A stretch of DNA of 35,887 nt from Actinomycetota bacterium (lineage in GTDB: Bacteria > Actinomycetota > Thermoleophilia > Solirubrobacterales > Solirubrobacteraceae), in NCBI GenBank assembly GCA_005885515.1, contig VAWK01000018.1:1-35887 (forward strand), given 5' to 3'. The stretch's first letter is position 1, and each line of letters starts with the position of its first letter. Of this stretch, positions 1 to 7,846 are shown piece by piece. The translations under genes were made by a program, and so were the position numbers. Below the pieces are notes generated by a model. That model was not told the origin of the DNA, searched no databases, and was given only the letters and a program-made list of their open reading frames with translations.

Positions 1-33
1 TGTCGGCTCGTCGCATCCTGGGGGTGGAGTTGC

Positions 34-101
<68 letters not shown>

Positions 102-823
102 ATGTTCCGTTGCTGTCTATAAATTCGGCTATATGCTGGAAAACCCGTGGATCCCGCATTACTCGTAGCGTCTGTTCCGACCGAACGGATCCCTACAGTG
201 AAAACATGTCGGGTGCGGACAATCAGCAGGAAAGGCTGGATGGCTACATCGCGGGCTACGTAGATGGCGAGGGCTGCTTTGCGGTCGCCGTCAATCGCAA
301 TCCCAGCTGCCGCAGTGGATATCAGCTCGTTCCTGAGTTTCATGTCAGCCAAAACGGCGACAGATCTCAGGTACTGAGTGTGATTCGCGAGCGGTTTGGG
401 GGTTGCGGCTACATCAAGCCCAACGGAAGGAAGGATCGTGCCCTGGTGTACGTCGTGAGGCGGCGTGAGCACCTGCTGGAGCATGTGATCCCCTTCTTCG
501 AGCGTACGCCGCTTATGTCTTCCAAGCAGGAAGACTTCGGGAAGTTTGCGGCGATCGTTCGGTCCATGGCTCTCGGTCACCATCGCACCGCGAGCGGATT
601 TTCCCGGCTTCTAGACGAAGCTCTGTCGATGAACGGGAATGGCCGCTTTAGAAGCGTGCGCTGGAAGGAGCTCCTAGCAGCCGTCCAGAATCCTCAGAGA
701 CTGTACGCCGAACGCGAAGAATGATGCCTTCGCGAAGATACAGTCCGAGCTGCATGGCGACATGCAGAGCTAGGCAGAAATGACCTAGCCCGGAGCCTGG
801 TGCAGGCTCCGGTAACAAAACTG
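102..823 (+). ncRNA. Group I self-splicing intron in 23S rRNA, inserted after E. coli position 2604
   Basis: Removing 102-823 restores the universal rRNA sequence gacagt|tcggtcc. The 5' exon ends in U and the intron ends in G, as in group I introns. Core helices can be paired by eye. P1: gacagt 96-101 with gctgtc 112-117, with the expected U-G wobble at the splice site. P3: 124-129 with 707-712. P4: tgctg 134-138 with cagca 224-228. P7: gactgta 699-705 with tacagtc 739-745. P8: 713-719 with 728-734. P10: ccg 107-109 with cgg 825-827. Three more hairpins follow at 750-767 (GCGA loop), 769-789 and 791-811. The P, Q, R and S conserved elements are all recognisable. Splicing would be needed for a working ribosome from this gene copy. 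Confidence 0.95.
206..724 (+). CDS. LAGLIDADG homing endonuclease encoded in the 23S intron
   Basis: This 172-residue protein has a single LAGLIDADG motif, YIAGYVDGEG, at residues 14-23, so it should act as a homodimer. Enzymes of this type cut intron-less alleles and so spread the intron. The start at 206 was chosen because the protein then begins MSGADNQQERLDGYIAGY, the usual form for endonucleases in 23S introns; the frame is open further upstream to 92 but that would run into the 5' splice site. The gene overlaps the ribozyme core at both ends: the Asp-Asn-Gln-Gln-Glu codons are the Q element (P4 3' strand), and the last codons form R, the P7 5' strand, P3 and P8. The TGA stop lies in the P8 loop. 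Its expected target is the rRNA sequence around 2604. Catalytic activity is inferred. Confidence 0.9.
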   Translation: MSGADNQQERLDGYIAGYVDGEGCFAVAVNRNPSCRSGYQLVPEFHVSQNGDRSQVLSVIRERFGGCGYIKPNGRKDRALVYVVRRREHLLEHVIPFFERTPLMSSKQEDFGKFAAIVRSMALGHHRTASGFSRLLDEALSMNGNGRFRSVRWKELLAAVQNPQRLYAEREE

Positions 824-954
824 TCGGTCCCTATCTGCCGTGGGCGCTGGAGAATTGAGAGGAGTTGTCCCTAGTACGAGAGGACCGGGATGAACACACC
901 TCTGGTGTATCTGTTGTCCTGCCAAGGGCACCGCAGGTTAGCTACGTGTGGAGC

Positions 955-987
<33 letters not shown>

Positions 988-1185
988 GACCTCGAGATGA
1001 GTTCTCCCATCCCCTAGAGGGAGTAAGACCCCTGGTAGACCACCAGGTTGATAGGCCGGATCTGGAAGAGCGGCAACGCTCGAAGGAGACCGGTACTAAT
1101 GGGTCGAGGGCTTGACGGATTTTTGTGATGCCCGTGTGGCGCTGTGCAGTTTTGAAGGACCGGGAGCGGCGGTCTCTCGACGCTT

Positions 1186-1301
1186 TCCGGTGGCCTTGGC
1201 GAGGGGGAAACACCTCTTCCCATTCCGAACAGAGCAGTTAAGCCCCTCAGCGCCGATGGTACTTGGCCCGCGAGGACCTGGGAGAGTAGGACGCCGCCGG
1301 T
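1186..1301 (+). rRNA. 5S rRNA
   Basis: Recognised by the conserved internal segments cccattccgaacagagcag and gttaagcccctcagcgccga, and by the closing helix: ccggtggc at 1187-1194 pairs with gccgccgg at 1293-1300 (one U-G pair). The length of about 116 nt fits the family. It lies about 70 bases after the 23S gene, as in a standard rRNA operon; the 1119-1185 spacer holds no tRNA. Ends are accurate to within a base or two. Confidence 0.96.
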
Positions 1302-1342
1302 TTTTTTGTGACGGGCCGCCTTCGGGCGGCCCGCGGCTTTTT
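1301..1342 (+). terminator. Intrinsic terminator of the rRNA operon
   Basis: A 9-bp perfect GC stem, 1312-1320 with 1325-1333, is closed by a UUCG tetraloop. It is preceded by seven T (1301-1307) and followed by a five-T run (1338-1342). Its place directly after 5S fits the end of the rRNA transcript. Confidence 0.85.
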
Positions 1343-2170
1343 GGCCGCCTGCTCGGCGCGCGCCTGCCGTCAGTGACAGCTAAGCGCAGCGGTGTCGGAT
1401 GAGCCGGCGGGCGGCAGATGCCTGGCCCGCCACACGCAACGCCGCTGGCGCGCAGGGCGCGCAGCACACGCGCGCATGCTCGTGCCGACCCGCGTGATCG
1501 CGTCCACGACGCCGACGCGGGACGACGGGGGACGCTCCGTTGACCGGCGAGATACAGACCTGGGCCGCACGCCGCGGCTGGCCCGGGCGCCGCGGAGTCG
1601 CGAGCGGCCGCGCGATGCGCTCGCGCAGCGGCGCCCGGTGTGGACGAGCGCCGGCTGGCTCGCTCCCGTCGACCTCCCAGCCGACGCGATCGTCGTCCTC
1701 GAGCAGAAGGAGCGAGCTGGTGAGCCGGAACGCGGCGAGCGCCCGCTGTGCGAGTGCGAATGTCCGCAACGAAGGGAACATGTGTTCGCACCGTAAGGAT
1801 GGCCGCGGATGGACTGCGCCCCAGGGCAGCGCCTGCACGTCGAGCTGGCCACAAAACGGCTTGCTAGAGCCAAGTAATTGGTGGCTCGATGCAATGAGAA
1901 TTTCATCGGAGCCACCCGTGAAGGCTCGCGGACGTGAAGCCTGGCGCCGGCCGATGCCGGGATCGTCCCGCCGGCAGGCGGCGGCCGTAGATGACATCGG
2001 GCACCGCGCCCCGTATGCCATCCGAGCCACCATCCGGCGACGGCTGTACTGTCGGCTGCGTTGCAGGTTCGGGCACGGCGGCCGCGAACTGTGACCCACA
2101 CATGGCTGTTACGCTTGCCAGGCGTCGCTCGACTCCGCGCCCGTGGGGCCGGCGCCGGCGCGTACTGCTC
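1343..2170. other. 828-bp stretch with no convincing gene
   Basis: Several long open frames cross this stretch on both strands, but they are rich in Arg, Ser and Pro, have no recognisable motif, and run on into the antisense of murA. One minus-strand segment, about 1780-1660, has coding-like third-position GC (it reads ALAAFRLTSSLLLLEDDD); it could be a remnant of a lost gene but it breaks down on both sides. No tRNA was seen. The only structured feature noted is the hairpin at 1880-1916. The stretch presumably holds the promoter for murA, which was not located. Confidence 0.5.
1880..1916 (+). other. Long imperfect hairpin in the gap before murA
   Basis: ggtggctc at 1880-1887 pairs with gagccacc at 1909-1916, and gatg at 1888-1891 pairs with catc at 1904-1907. 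This gives a 12-bp stem with one bulged G and a 12-nt AT-rich loop, standing out in GC-rich surroundings. No T run follows. It may be an operator, part of a murA leader or a relic; its function is unknown. Confidence 0.4.
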
Positions 2171-3469
2171 ATGGAGAAGTTCATCATCGAAGGCGGCGTT
2201 CCGCTGTCCGGCACGCTGTTTCCGGCGGGCAACAAGAACGGCGCCCTGCCCATCCTCGCCTCCGCCGTTCTCACCGACGAGGAGGTCGTGGTGCGCAACG
2301 TGCCCCACATCCGCGATGTGGAGGCGATGCTCAACATTCTCCGAGCAATCGGCGTGGAGGTAAGCTGGCGGGGGCCGAACGAGCTCGCGCTGTGCGCAGC
2401 GGCGGTCGACGAGGTCGAGGTCGAGGCCGAGGTCGCCGAGCGGATCCGCGCGTCGTTCCTGCTCGCCGGGCCTCTGCTTGCGCGCTTCGGGCGGGCCGTG
2501 ATGGCGTCCCCCGGGGGAGACGTGATCGGCCGCCGACGCCTCGACCCGCACCTTGACGCCTTCCGCGCGATGGGCGCGACGGTCGAGTGCGCGCGCGAGA
2601 TCGCGTTGAACGCGCCGGGCGGTCTCAGGCCGACGGACGTGTTCATGGACGAGCCTTCCGTGATGGCCACCGAGAACGCGCTCATGGCCGCCGCGCTCAC
2701 ACCTGGCACCACCGTGATCGGCAACGCCGCCTGCGAGCCGCACGTCCAGGACCTGGCGCGCATGCTCTTGAAGATGGGCGCCGACATCCAGGGCATCGGC
2801 TCAAACATGATCACGGTCCACGGGGCCGAGCGCCTGCACGGCTGCGAACACGAGGTCGCGCCCGATCACATCGAGATCGGCAGCTTCATGGCGCTGGCGG
2901 GTGTCACCGGCGGCGAGCTGCGAATAAAGGACACCGTCCCCGGTGATCTGCGCATGATCCGCCTGGTGTTCGACTGCATCGGGTTGCACAGCGAGCTCGA
3001 CGGGAACGACGTGCTCGTGCCCGGCGGACAGAAGCTGGTCGCCCGGGCGGACGTCGGCGGATACAAGTGCAAGGTCCAGGATGGCCCTTGGCCGGCGTTT
3101 CCCGCCGACCTCACCTCGATCGCCGTGGCCCTCGCCACGCAGGCAGAGGGCTCGATCCTGGTGCACGAGTGGATGTTCGAGAACCGCCTGATCTTCACCG
3201 ACAAGCTGATCCTGATGGGCGCGGACATCGTCCTGTGCGATCCACACCGCGCCATCATCACCGGCCCGCGGCGACTGCGTGGCGAGCGTGTCGAGTCGCC
3301 CGACATACGCGCGGGCATGGCGATGCTGCTCGCGGCCCTGTGTGCGGAGGGGCGCAGCGAGATCGGCAACATCCGCCAGATCGATCGCGGCTACGAGCGC
3401 ATCGACGAGCGGCTGCGCGAGCTGGGTGCCCGCATCGAGCGTGTGGCCACCGAGCCGGTCCACGCGTAA
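2171..3469 (+). CDS. murA: UDP-N-acetylglucosamine 1-carboxyvinyltransferase (MurA), Cys-to-Asp form
   Basis: MurA transfers enolpyruvate from PEP to UDP-GlcNAc, the first committed step of peptidoglycan synthesis in the cytoplasm. The product is 432 residues, normal for the family. The ATG at 2171 was chosen because MEKFIIEGGVPLSG is the usual N-terminus; the frame is open further upstream but that part does not look like MurA. Lys22 of the N-K-N-G motif is present. In the catalytic loop the motif reads SPGGDVIG, with Asp117 (codon 2519-2521) where E. coli has Cys115. Mycobacterial and chlamydial MurA have the same Asp, which removes the fosfomycin alkylation site while keeping activity. The gene is followed closely by hisZ, with a tandem duplication at the junction. 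Confidence 0.96.
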   Translation: MEKFIIEGGVPLSGTLFPAGNKNGALPILASAVLTDEEVVVRNVPHIRDVEAMLNILRAIGVEVSWRGPNELALCAAAVDEVEVEAEVAERIRASFLLAGPLLARFGRAVMASPGGDVIGRRRLDPHLDAFRAMGATVECAREIALNAPGGLRPTDVFMDEPSVMATENALMAAALTPGTTVIGNAACEPHVQDLARMLLKMGADIQGIGSNMITVHGAERLHGCEHEVAPDHIEIGSFMALAGVTGGELRIKDTVPGDLRMIRLVFDCIGLHSELDGNDVLVPGGQKLVARADVGGYKCKVQDGPWPAFPADLTSIAVALATQAEGSILVHEWMFENRLIFTDKLILMGADIVLCDPHRAIITGPRRLRGERVESPDIRAGMAMLLAALCAEGRSEIGNIRQIDRGYERIDERLRELGARIERVATEPVHA

Positions 3470-3470
3470 C

Positions 3471-3506
3471 CTCGGGTCTTCATGATCCCTCGGGTCTTCA
3501 TGATCC
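3471..3506 (+). repeat. Perfect 18-bp tandem duplication over the hisZ start
   Basis: The unit ctcgggtcttcatgatcc occurs twice back to back, at 3471-3488 and 3489-3506, with no mismatch. Each copy carries an ATG (3482 and 3500), and the 18-bp spacing keeps both in the hisZ frame, so the duplication also duplicates the start codon. It looks like a recent slippage or duplication event. Confidence 0.95.
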
Positions 3507-4600
3507 ACCCGATTCCCAGCGGCACGCGCGACGTGCTTCCCGAAGAGACCCGTGAGGTGCGCGCGATCACCGACACCCTGAGGGGTGTGTTCGAGCGCCA
3601 CCAGTACGGCGAGGTGTACACCCCGGCGCTGGAGTACGAGTCGGTGCTGTCCCGTGCCGATATGGCGGAAGCCAGGCCGGCCTACCGGGTGTTCGACGAG
3701 GCCGGAGCCGTGCTCGCGCTGCGCTCCGACATGACCGTGCCGATCGCTCGCGTCGTCGCCTCCCGCTACGCCGGCAGCGAACCGCCCCTTCGGTTCTGCT
3801 ACTTCGCGCACTGCTACCGCGGCGTGCGCCCGCAGCGCGGCCAGTCGCGAGAGCTGCTGCAGGCCGGGATCGAGCTGATCGGCTCACCCGCGCCGGAGGG
3901 AACCGTCGAGGCACTGACCGTGCTCTGCCACGCGCTCGACGCCGTCGGTTTGCGCGACTACCGGATCGGTCTCGGCGACGCATCACTCTTTCCAGCGCTG
4001 ATGGGCAGCCTGCAGGTGCGCGAGGAGGTCCGGCGCGACATGCTGGAGGCGCTCGTGCGGCGCGACTTCGTGGGACTGGAGCACAAGCTCGCCGACAGCG
4101 GGCTGTCCGACGAGGCGGCCGCGCTGCTGCTCGAGGTGCCCCAGCGCAGGGGCGGCCCGGAGGTGCTCAGCGATGCTCCGCCCCCCGCGGTGGAGCCGGT
4201 GACAGGGATGCGCCGCGTGCACGAGCGGCTCGACCCCGCAGTCGCCGAGCGGGTCATCTTCGACCTAGGCCTGGTGCGCAACATCGGCTACTACACGGGC
4301 GCCGTGTTCGAGGTCTACGACCCGGCGCTCGGCTCTCCGATCGGCGGCGGAGGCCGCTACGACGAGCTGCTTGCACGCTTTGGACGCAGCCTGCCCGCGG
4401 TCGGCTTCGCGCTGGGCATCGACCGGCTGCACATCGCGCTCGCCGGCGAGGAGCGCGGGACCGGCGCGCTGCTCGCCCGTTCGTCCGCGCGCAGCGAGGA
4501 GCCAGGCGCGGTCGGAGACGGCTCCGTGCCGGCTTCGGCACACGCCGAAGGGAGGCCCACGGCCGCCGGCACCAAGGGCAATCGCGCCGAGGGAGCCTGA
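3500..4600 (+). CDS. hisZ: ATP phosphoribosyltransferase regulatory subunit HisZ
   Basis: This is a class II histidyl-tRNA-synthetase-like protein without the anticodon-binding domain, 366 residues from the second ATG. It starts MIHPIPSGTRDVLPEE and contains LRSDMTVPIARV and GGGGRYDELLARFG, typical of the catalytic core shared by HisS and HisZ. The short HisG gene directly downstream, overlapping by one base (TGATG), identifies it as HisZ, which together with short HisG forms the hetero-octameric first enzyme of histidine synthesis and confers feedback inhibition. The start could equally be the ATG at 3482, because an 18-bp duplication copies it; neither has a clear ribosome-binding site. The last 45 or so residues after the fold (from about residue 320) are low-complexity, rich in Ala, Ser and Gly. 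Confidence 0.9.
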   Translation: MIHPIPSGTRDVLPEETREVRAITDTLRGVFERHQYGEVYTPALEYESVLSRADMAEARPAYRVFDEAGAVLALRSDMTVPIARVVASRYAGSEPPLRFCYFAHCYRGVRPQRGQSRELLQAGIELIGSPAPEGTVEALTVLCHALDAVGLRDYRIGLGDASLFPALMGSLQVREEVRRDMLEALVRRDFVGLEHKLADSGLSDEAAALLLEVPQRRGGPEVLSDAPPPAVEPVTGMRRVHERLDPAVAERVIFDLGLVRNIGYYTGAVFEVYDPALGSPIGGGGRYDELLARFGRSLPAVGFALGIDRLHIALAGEERGTGALLARSSARSEEPGAVGDGSVPASAHAEGRPTAAGTKGNRAEGA

Positions 4601-5274
4601 TGGCTGGCATTCACGACCTAACGATTGCCGTGCCGCGCGGCGCGCTGTTCGAGGGCACGGTGGACATGCTCGCCCGGCTCGGGCTCGACACCGAGGAGCT
4701 GCGCTCAAACGAGCGCAAGCTGCTGTTCGAGGACATCGGCGTGATCACCATGCGGCCGTCCGATGTGCCCACATACGTCGAGGCTGGCGCCGCTGACCTT
4801 GGCATCACCGGCAAGGACGTGCTGCTCGAGCAAGCCGCGCACGGACCCGGCGAGGAGGGCCGCGACGTGTACGAGCTGCTCGACCTCGGCTTCGGCCGCT
4901 GCACGATGGTGCTGGCAAGCCGGGCCGGTCCGGACCCCGCGCTGGAGGCGCTGCGACGCCTCGGCGTCATGCGCGTGGCTACCAAGTACCCGCGCGTCGC
5001 CGCTGGCCACTTCGAGCGCACCGGCCGCCAGGCGGAGATCGTCGAGGTGAAGGGCTCGGTCGAGCTCGCGCCGCTGACCGGCGTGGTCGAGGCAATCGTC
5101 GACCTGACCGCCACGGGTGACACGCTGCGCGAGCACAACCTCATCGTGCGCGAGGAGATCGCCGTGTGCACCGCGCGGCTGGTTGCCAACCCGGTGGCAC
5201 ACAAGCTCAAGGCTGGGCCCATCGACCGGCTGCTCGCCCAGCTGCGACGCCTGTCGGCCGCTGGCGTCGCATGA
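4600..5274 (+). CDS. hisG: ATP phosphoribosyltransferase catalytic subunit, short form
   Basis: HisG joins ATP and PRPP to give phosphoribosyl-ATP, the first step of histidine synthesis. At 224 residues it is the short form, lacking the C-terminal regulatory domain of long HisG, and so needs HisZ, encoded just upstream. Recognisable parts include LTIAVPRGALFEGTV at the start, ADLGITGKDVLLE, RVATKYPRVAAGHFE and the PRPP-loop region VDLTATGDTLREHNL near residues 168-182. The start ATG overlaps the hisZ stop by one base, and hisD follows after one base, so translation is probably coupled. Confidence 0.96.
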   Translation: MAGIHDLTIAVPRGALFEGTVDMLARLGLDTEELRSNERKLLFEDIGVITMRPSDVPTYVEAGAADLGITGKDVLLEQAAHGPGEEGRDVYELLDLGFGRCTMVLASRAGPDPALEALRRLGVMRVATKYPRVAAGHFERTGRQAEIVEVKGSVELAPLTGVVEAIVDLTATGDTLREHNLIVREEIAVCTARLVANPVAHKLKAGPIDRLLAQLRRLSAAGVA

Positions 5275-5275
5275 G

Positions 5276-6613
5276 ATGCCGCTCGATCGCCTGAGCGGCG
5301 AGGAGGCGAGCCGCCTCGGGGGCCCGGCGGCGCTCGCCGAGCACCTGCGCTCTCTGGTCCCCGCTCCGGAGACGGTCGAAGAGGAGGTGCGCGAGATCGT
5401 CGAGGCGGTGCGCGCAGGGGGCGATGAGGCCGTGCTTCGGTACACGCGCCGTTTTGACACCGGCGCCAGCCAGCCGCGCGAGCTCACCGTCACGGCGCAG
5501 GAGCTCGATGACGCCCTGAAGCGACTGCCGCTCGAGCTGGTCGCTGGCCTGCAGGTGACGATCGCCAACGTCGCCCAGGTGGCCCAGGCGGGCGCCAGCG
5601 AGGACGTGTCGGTGGCGCTGCCGCAGGGCCAGCGCGTGCGCCTGCGCGAGGTTCCGCTCGGCTCCGCGGCGGTGTATGTGCCGGGCGGACGGGCGCCGTA
5701 TCCGAGCACGGTCGTCATGGGCGTTGTGACCGCGCGCGCCGCCGGCGTGCTCGACGTGGCCGTGTGTGCCCCCCCGAGCGCCGACGGGCAGATCGACGGC
5801 GCCATTCTCGGGGCCTGCCGGTTGTGTGGCGTGGAGCGCGTGTACCGCATGGGCGGCGCCCAGGCGATCGCCGCGCTCGCGCATGGAACGGAGACGGTCG
5901 CGCGCGTCGACGTGGTGGTGGGACCCGGCAACCTGTACGTGCAGCAGGCCAAGCACCTGCTGTCGTCGATCGTGGGCATCGACAGCTTCGCCGGGCCGAG
6001 CGACCTGCTCGTGATAGCCGGCGCAGACGCCGACGAGCGCGCCGTGCGCATGGCCGCGCTGGACATGCTCGCGCAGGCCGAGCATGGGCCCGGGAGCCTC
6101 GTCGTTGGCGTCGCATGCGCAAAGCGTGTTGCCGACGCGCTGGCGGCGGAGCTCCAGGACCAGCTCGCTGACCAGCAGGCGAGCCTCGTCGTCGCGGAGG
6201 CGCCCGGTGCGCCACAGGCGTTGGAGCTCGCCAACGCCTTCGCGCCCGAGCACCTGCAGCTGATCGGGCGCGACGTGGAGGCGCTCGCCGCGCACGTGCG
6301 CTCGGCCGGATGCGTGTTCATCGGCCCCGCGGCCGGGACCGCGTTCGGCGACTACGTCGCGGGTTCCAATCACGTGCTCCCGACGAGCGGGGCGGCGCGC
6401 TTTGCCTCGATGCTCTCCAGCCGGCACTTTCGCCGCACGATGGCCGAGGTTCAGATCGACCACGCCGCCGCGGCCAAGCTTGCGAGGGCCGGGGTGCCGA
6501 TCGCGCGCGCGGAGGGCTTCGAGTGGCACGCGCGATCGATGCAGGCGCGCATAGGCGACAATTACGGGTCTGATGGCGGCACGCAGCGCGACGATCGAGC
6601 GCAAGACCGGTGA
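5276..6613 (+). CDS. hisD: Histidinol dehydrogenase
   Basis: This NAD-dependent zinc enzyme oxidises L-histidinol to L-histidine in the last two steps of the pathway. The 445-residue length fits. Characteristic segments include VYVPGGRAPYPSTVVMGVV, RMGGAQAIAALAHGTETV, VVGPGNLYVQQAK, GPSDLLVIAG, DMLAQAEHGP and FGDYVAGSNHVLPTSG. The ATG at 5276, one base after the hisG stop, gives MPLDRLSGEEASRL; the longer open frame upstream overlaps hisG and was rejected. The 3' end runs 41 bp into hisB in another frame, adding a short tail (about DNYGSDGGTQRDDRAQDR) beyond the usual end. Confidence 0.96.
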   Translation: MPLDRLSGEEASRLGGPAALAEHLRSLVPAPETVEEEVREIVEAVRAGGDEAVLRYTRRFDTGASQPRELTVTAQELDDALKRLPLELVAGLQVTIANVAQVAQAGASEDVSVALPQGQRVRLREVPLGSAAVYVPGGRAPYPSTVVMGVVTARAAGVLDVAVCAPPSADGQIDGAILGACRLCGVERVYRMGGAQAIAALAHGTETVARVDVVVGPGNLYVQQAKHLLSSIVGIDSFAGPSDLLVIAGADADERAVRMAALDMLAQAEHGPGSLVVGVACAKRVADALAAELQDQLADQQASLVVAEAPGAPQALELANAFAPEHLQLIGRDVEALAAHVRSAGCVFIGPAAGTAFGDYVAGSNHVLPTSGAARFASMLSSRHFRRTMAEVQIDHAAAAKLARAGVPIARAEGFEWHARSMQARIGDNYGSDGGTQRDDRAQDR

Positions 6614-7169
6614 GACCGACGTGCGCCTGTCGCTGGTGCTGGAAGGCACCGGCGCCGGCGCGCGGCAGACGGGCGTGGGCTTTCTCGATCACATGCTCGA
6701 CCTGCTCGCGCGGCACGCGCGCCTGGATCTCGACGTGAGCGTCAGCGGCGACCTGCAGACCGGCGCCCACCACACGGTCGAGGACACCGCGATCGTGCTG
6801 GGCCAGGCGCTCGACTCGGCGCTGGGCGATCGCGCCGGGATCGTGCGCTACGGGTCGGCCACCGTGCCCATGGACGAGGCGCGCGCGAGCTGCGCGATGG
6901 ATGTGTCCGGGCGCCCCTTCACGTCGTTTGAGGGTCGCCTGCCCCCGGGCGCGACGGGCGGGTTCGAGCACGAGTTGACGGAGGAGTTCTTCCGCGCGCT
7001 GGCCAACGCGGCCAAGCTCACGCTGCACATGCGCGTCGACGCCGGCAGCAACGCGCACCACATGATCGAGGCGGCGTTCAAGGCGTTCGCGCGCGCGCTG
7101 CGCCAAGCGATCGCCGCCGACCCGACCGAGACGGGGGTGCCCAGCACGAAGGGGACGCTCACAGCATGA
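6573..7169 (+). CDS. hisB: Imidazoleglycerol-phosphate dehydratase
   Basis: HisB dehydrates imidazole glycerol phosphate to imidazole acetol phosphate. At 198 residues it is the single-function type without the phosphatase domain. The metal-binding motifs GFLDHMLDLLARHA, GAHHTVEDTAIVLG and NAHHMIEAAFKAFARALR are intact. The start at 6573 gives MAARSATIERKTGETDV, matching the family, although it overlaps the end of hisD by 41 bp. The usual partner hisC is missing between hisD and hisB, so the aminotransferase step must be encoded elsewhere. The stop overlaps the hisH start (ATGA). Confidence 0.96.
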   Translation: MAARSATIERKTGETDVRLSLVLEGTGAGARQTGVGFLDHMLDLLARHARLDLDVSVSGDLQTGAHHTVEDTAIVLGQALDSALGDRAGIVRYGSATVPMDEARASCAMDVSGRPFTSFEGRLPPGATGGFEHELTEEFFRALANAAKLTLHMRVDAGSNAHHMIEAAFKAFARALRQAIAADPTETGVPSTKGTLTA

Positions 7170-7846
7170 GGCCGCTGCTCGAGGAGCCGGTCAGCATCGC
7201 CGTGGTCGACTACGGCATGGGCAACCGCCGCTCGGTGGAGAAGGCGCTCGAGCACATCGGCGTACGCGCGAACATGAGCAGCGAGCCCGCCCGGCTGCGC
7301 GACGCGGCCGGGCTGGTCGTGCCCGGGGTCGGCTCGTTTCCCCGCGGGATGGAGAACCTGCGCGAGCGGGGGCTGGATGAGCTGCTGCGCGAGCGCGTCG
7401 CGTCGGGCGTTCCCGTGCTCGGCGTCTGCCTCGGCCTGCAGCTGGCGTTTGACTGCTCGAGCGAGCACGGGGGCGCGCCTGGGCTGGGGATCATCGAGGG
7501 CGAGGTGCGCCGCCTGGAGGCGGGCTCGCGCAAGCTGCCGCACATCGGCTGGAACGAGGTGCGCTTCCTGCGTCCCTCCTCGCCGCTGGTCGGCGAGCTG
7601 CCGCAGCGCTGCGCCTTCTACCACGTGCACTCCTTCGCCCCGGTGCCGGCCCGCGCGCAGGACGTGCTCGGCGTCGCCGAGTACGGCGCGCCGTTCGTCA
7701 GCGCGGTCGAAAGTGGCTCCTTCTACGGAGTGCAGTTCCACCCCGAGAAGTCCTCCGCAGCGGGCCTGCGACTGCTGGCCAACTTCGCGCGCATCTGCAT
7801 CGCCGCGCTGGCCCTCAGCCACGCCGGCGCGCAGGCGCCGCGGTGA
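7166..7846 (+). CDS. hisH: Imidazole glycerol phosphate synthase, glutaminase subunit
   Basis: This class I glutamine amidotransferase supplies ammonia to HisF. In its 226 residues the nucleophile Cys lies in GVCLGLQLAF, and the His-Glu pair in QFHPEKSS. The start DYGMGNRRSVEKALEHIG region is typical. The start ATG overlaps the hisB stop by four bases and the end overlaps the hisA GTG start by four bases. It works as a heterodimer with HisF, encoded one gene later. Confidence 0.96.
   Translation: MRPLLEEPVSIAVVDYGMGNRRSVEKALEHIGVRANMSSEPARLRDAAGLVVPGVGSFPRGMENLRERGLDELLRERVASGVPVLGVCLGLQLAFDCSSEHGGAPGLGIIEGEVRRLEAGSRKLPHIGWNEVRFLRPSSPLVGELPQRCAFYHVHSFAPVPARAQDVLGVAEYGAPFVSAVESGSFYGVQFHPEKSSAAGLRLLANFARICIAALALSHAGAQAPR

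Noticed and set aside
1880-1916. Hairpin before murA as an intrinsic terminator
   Set aside because: There is no T run after it and the rRNA operon already has a strong terminator at 1301-1342.
1370-2814. Long minus-strand frames of 239-457 residues over the gap and murA
   Set aside because: They run antisense through the well-supported murA and have Arg/Ser/Pro-rich composition without any family motif.
3471-3506. Tandem 18-bp repeat, considered as an attachment site for a mobile element
   Set aside because: The copies are directly adjacent, there is no integrase or transposase nearby and no inserted DNA between them.
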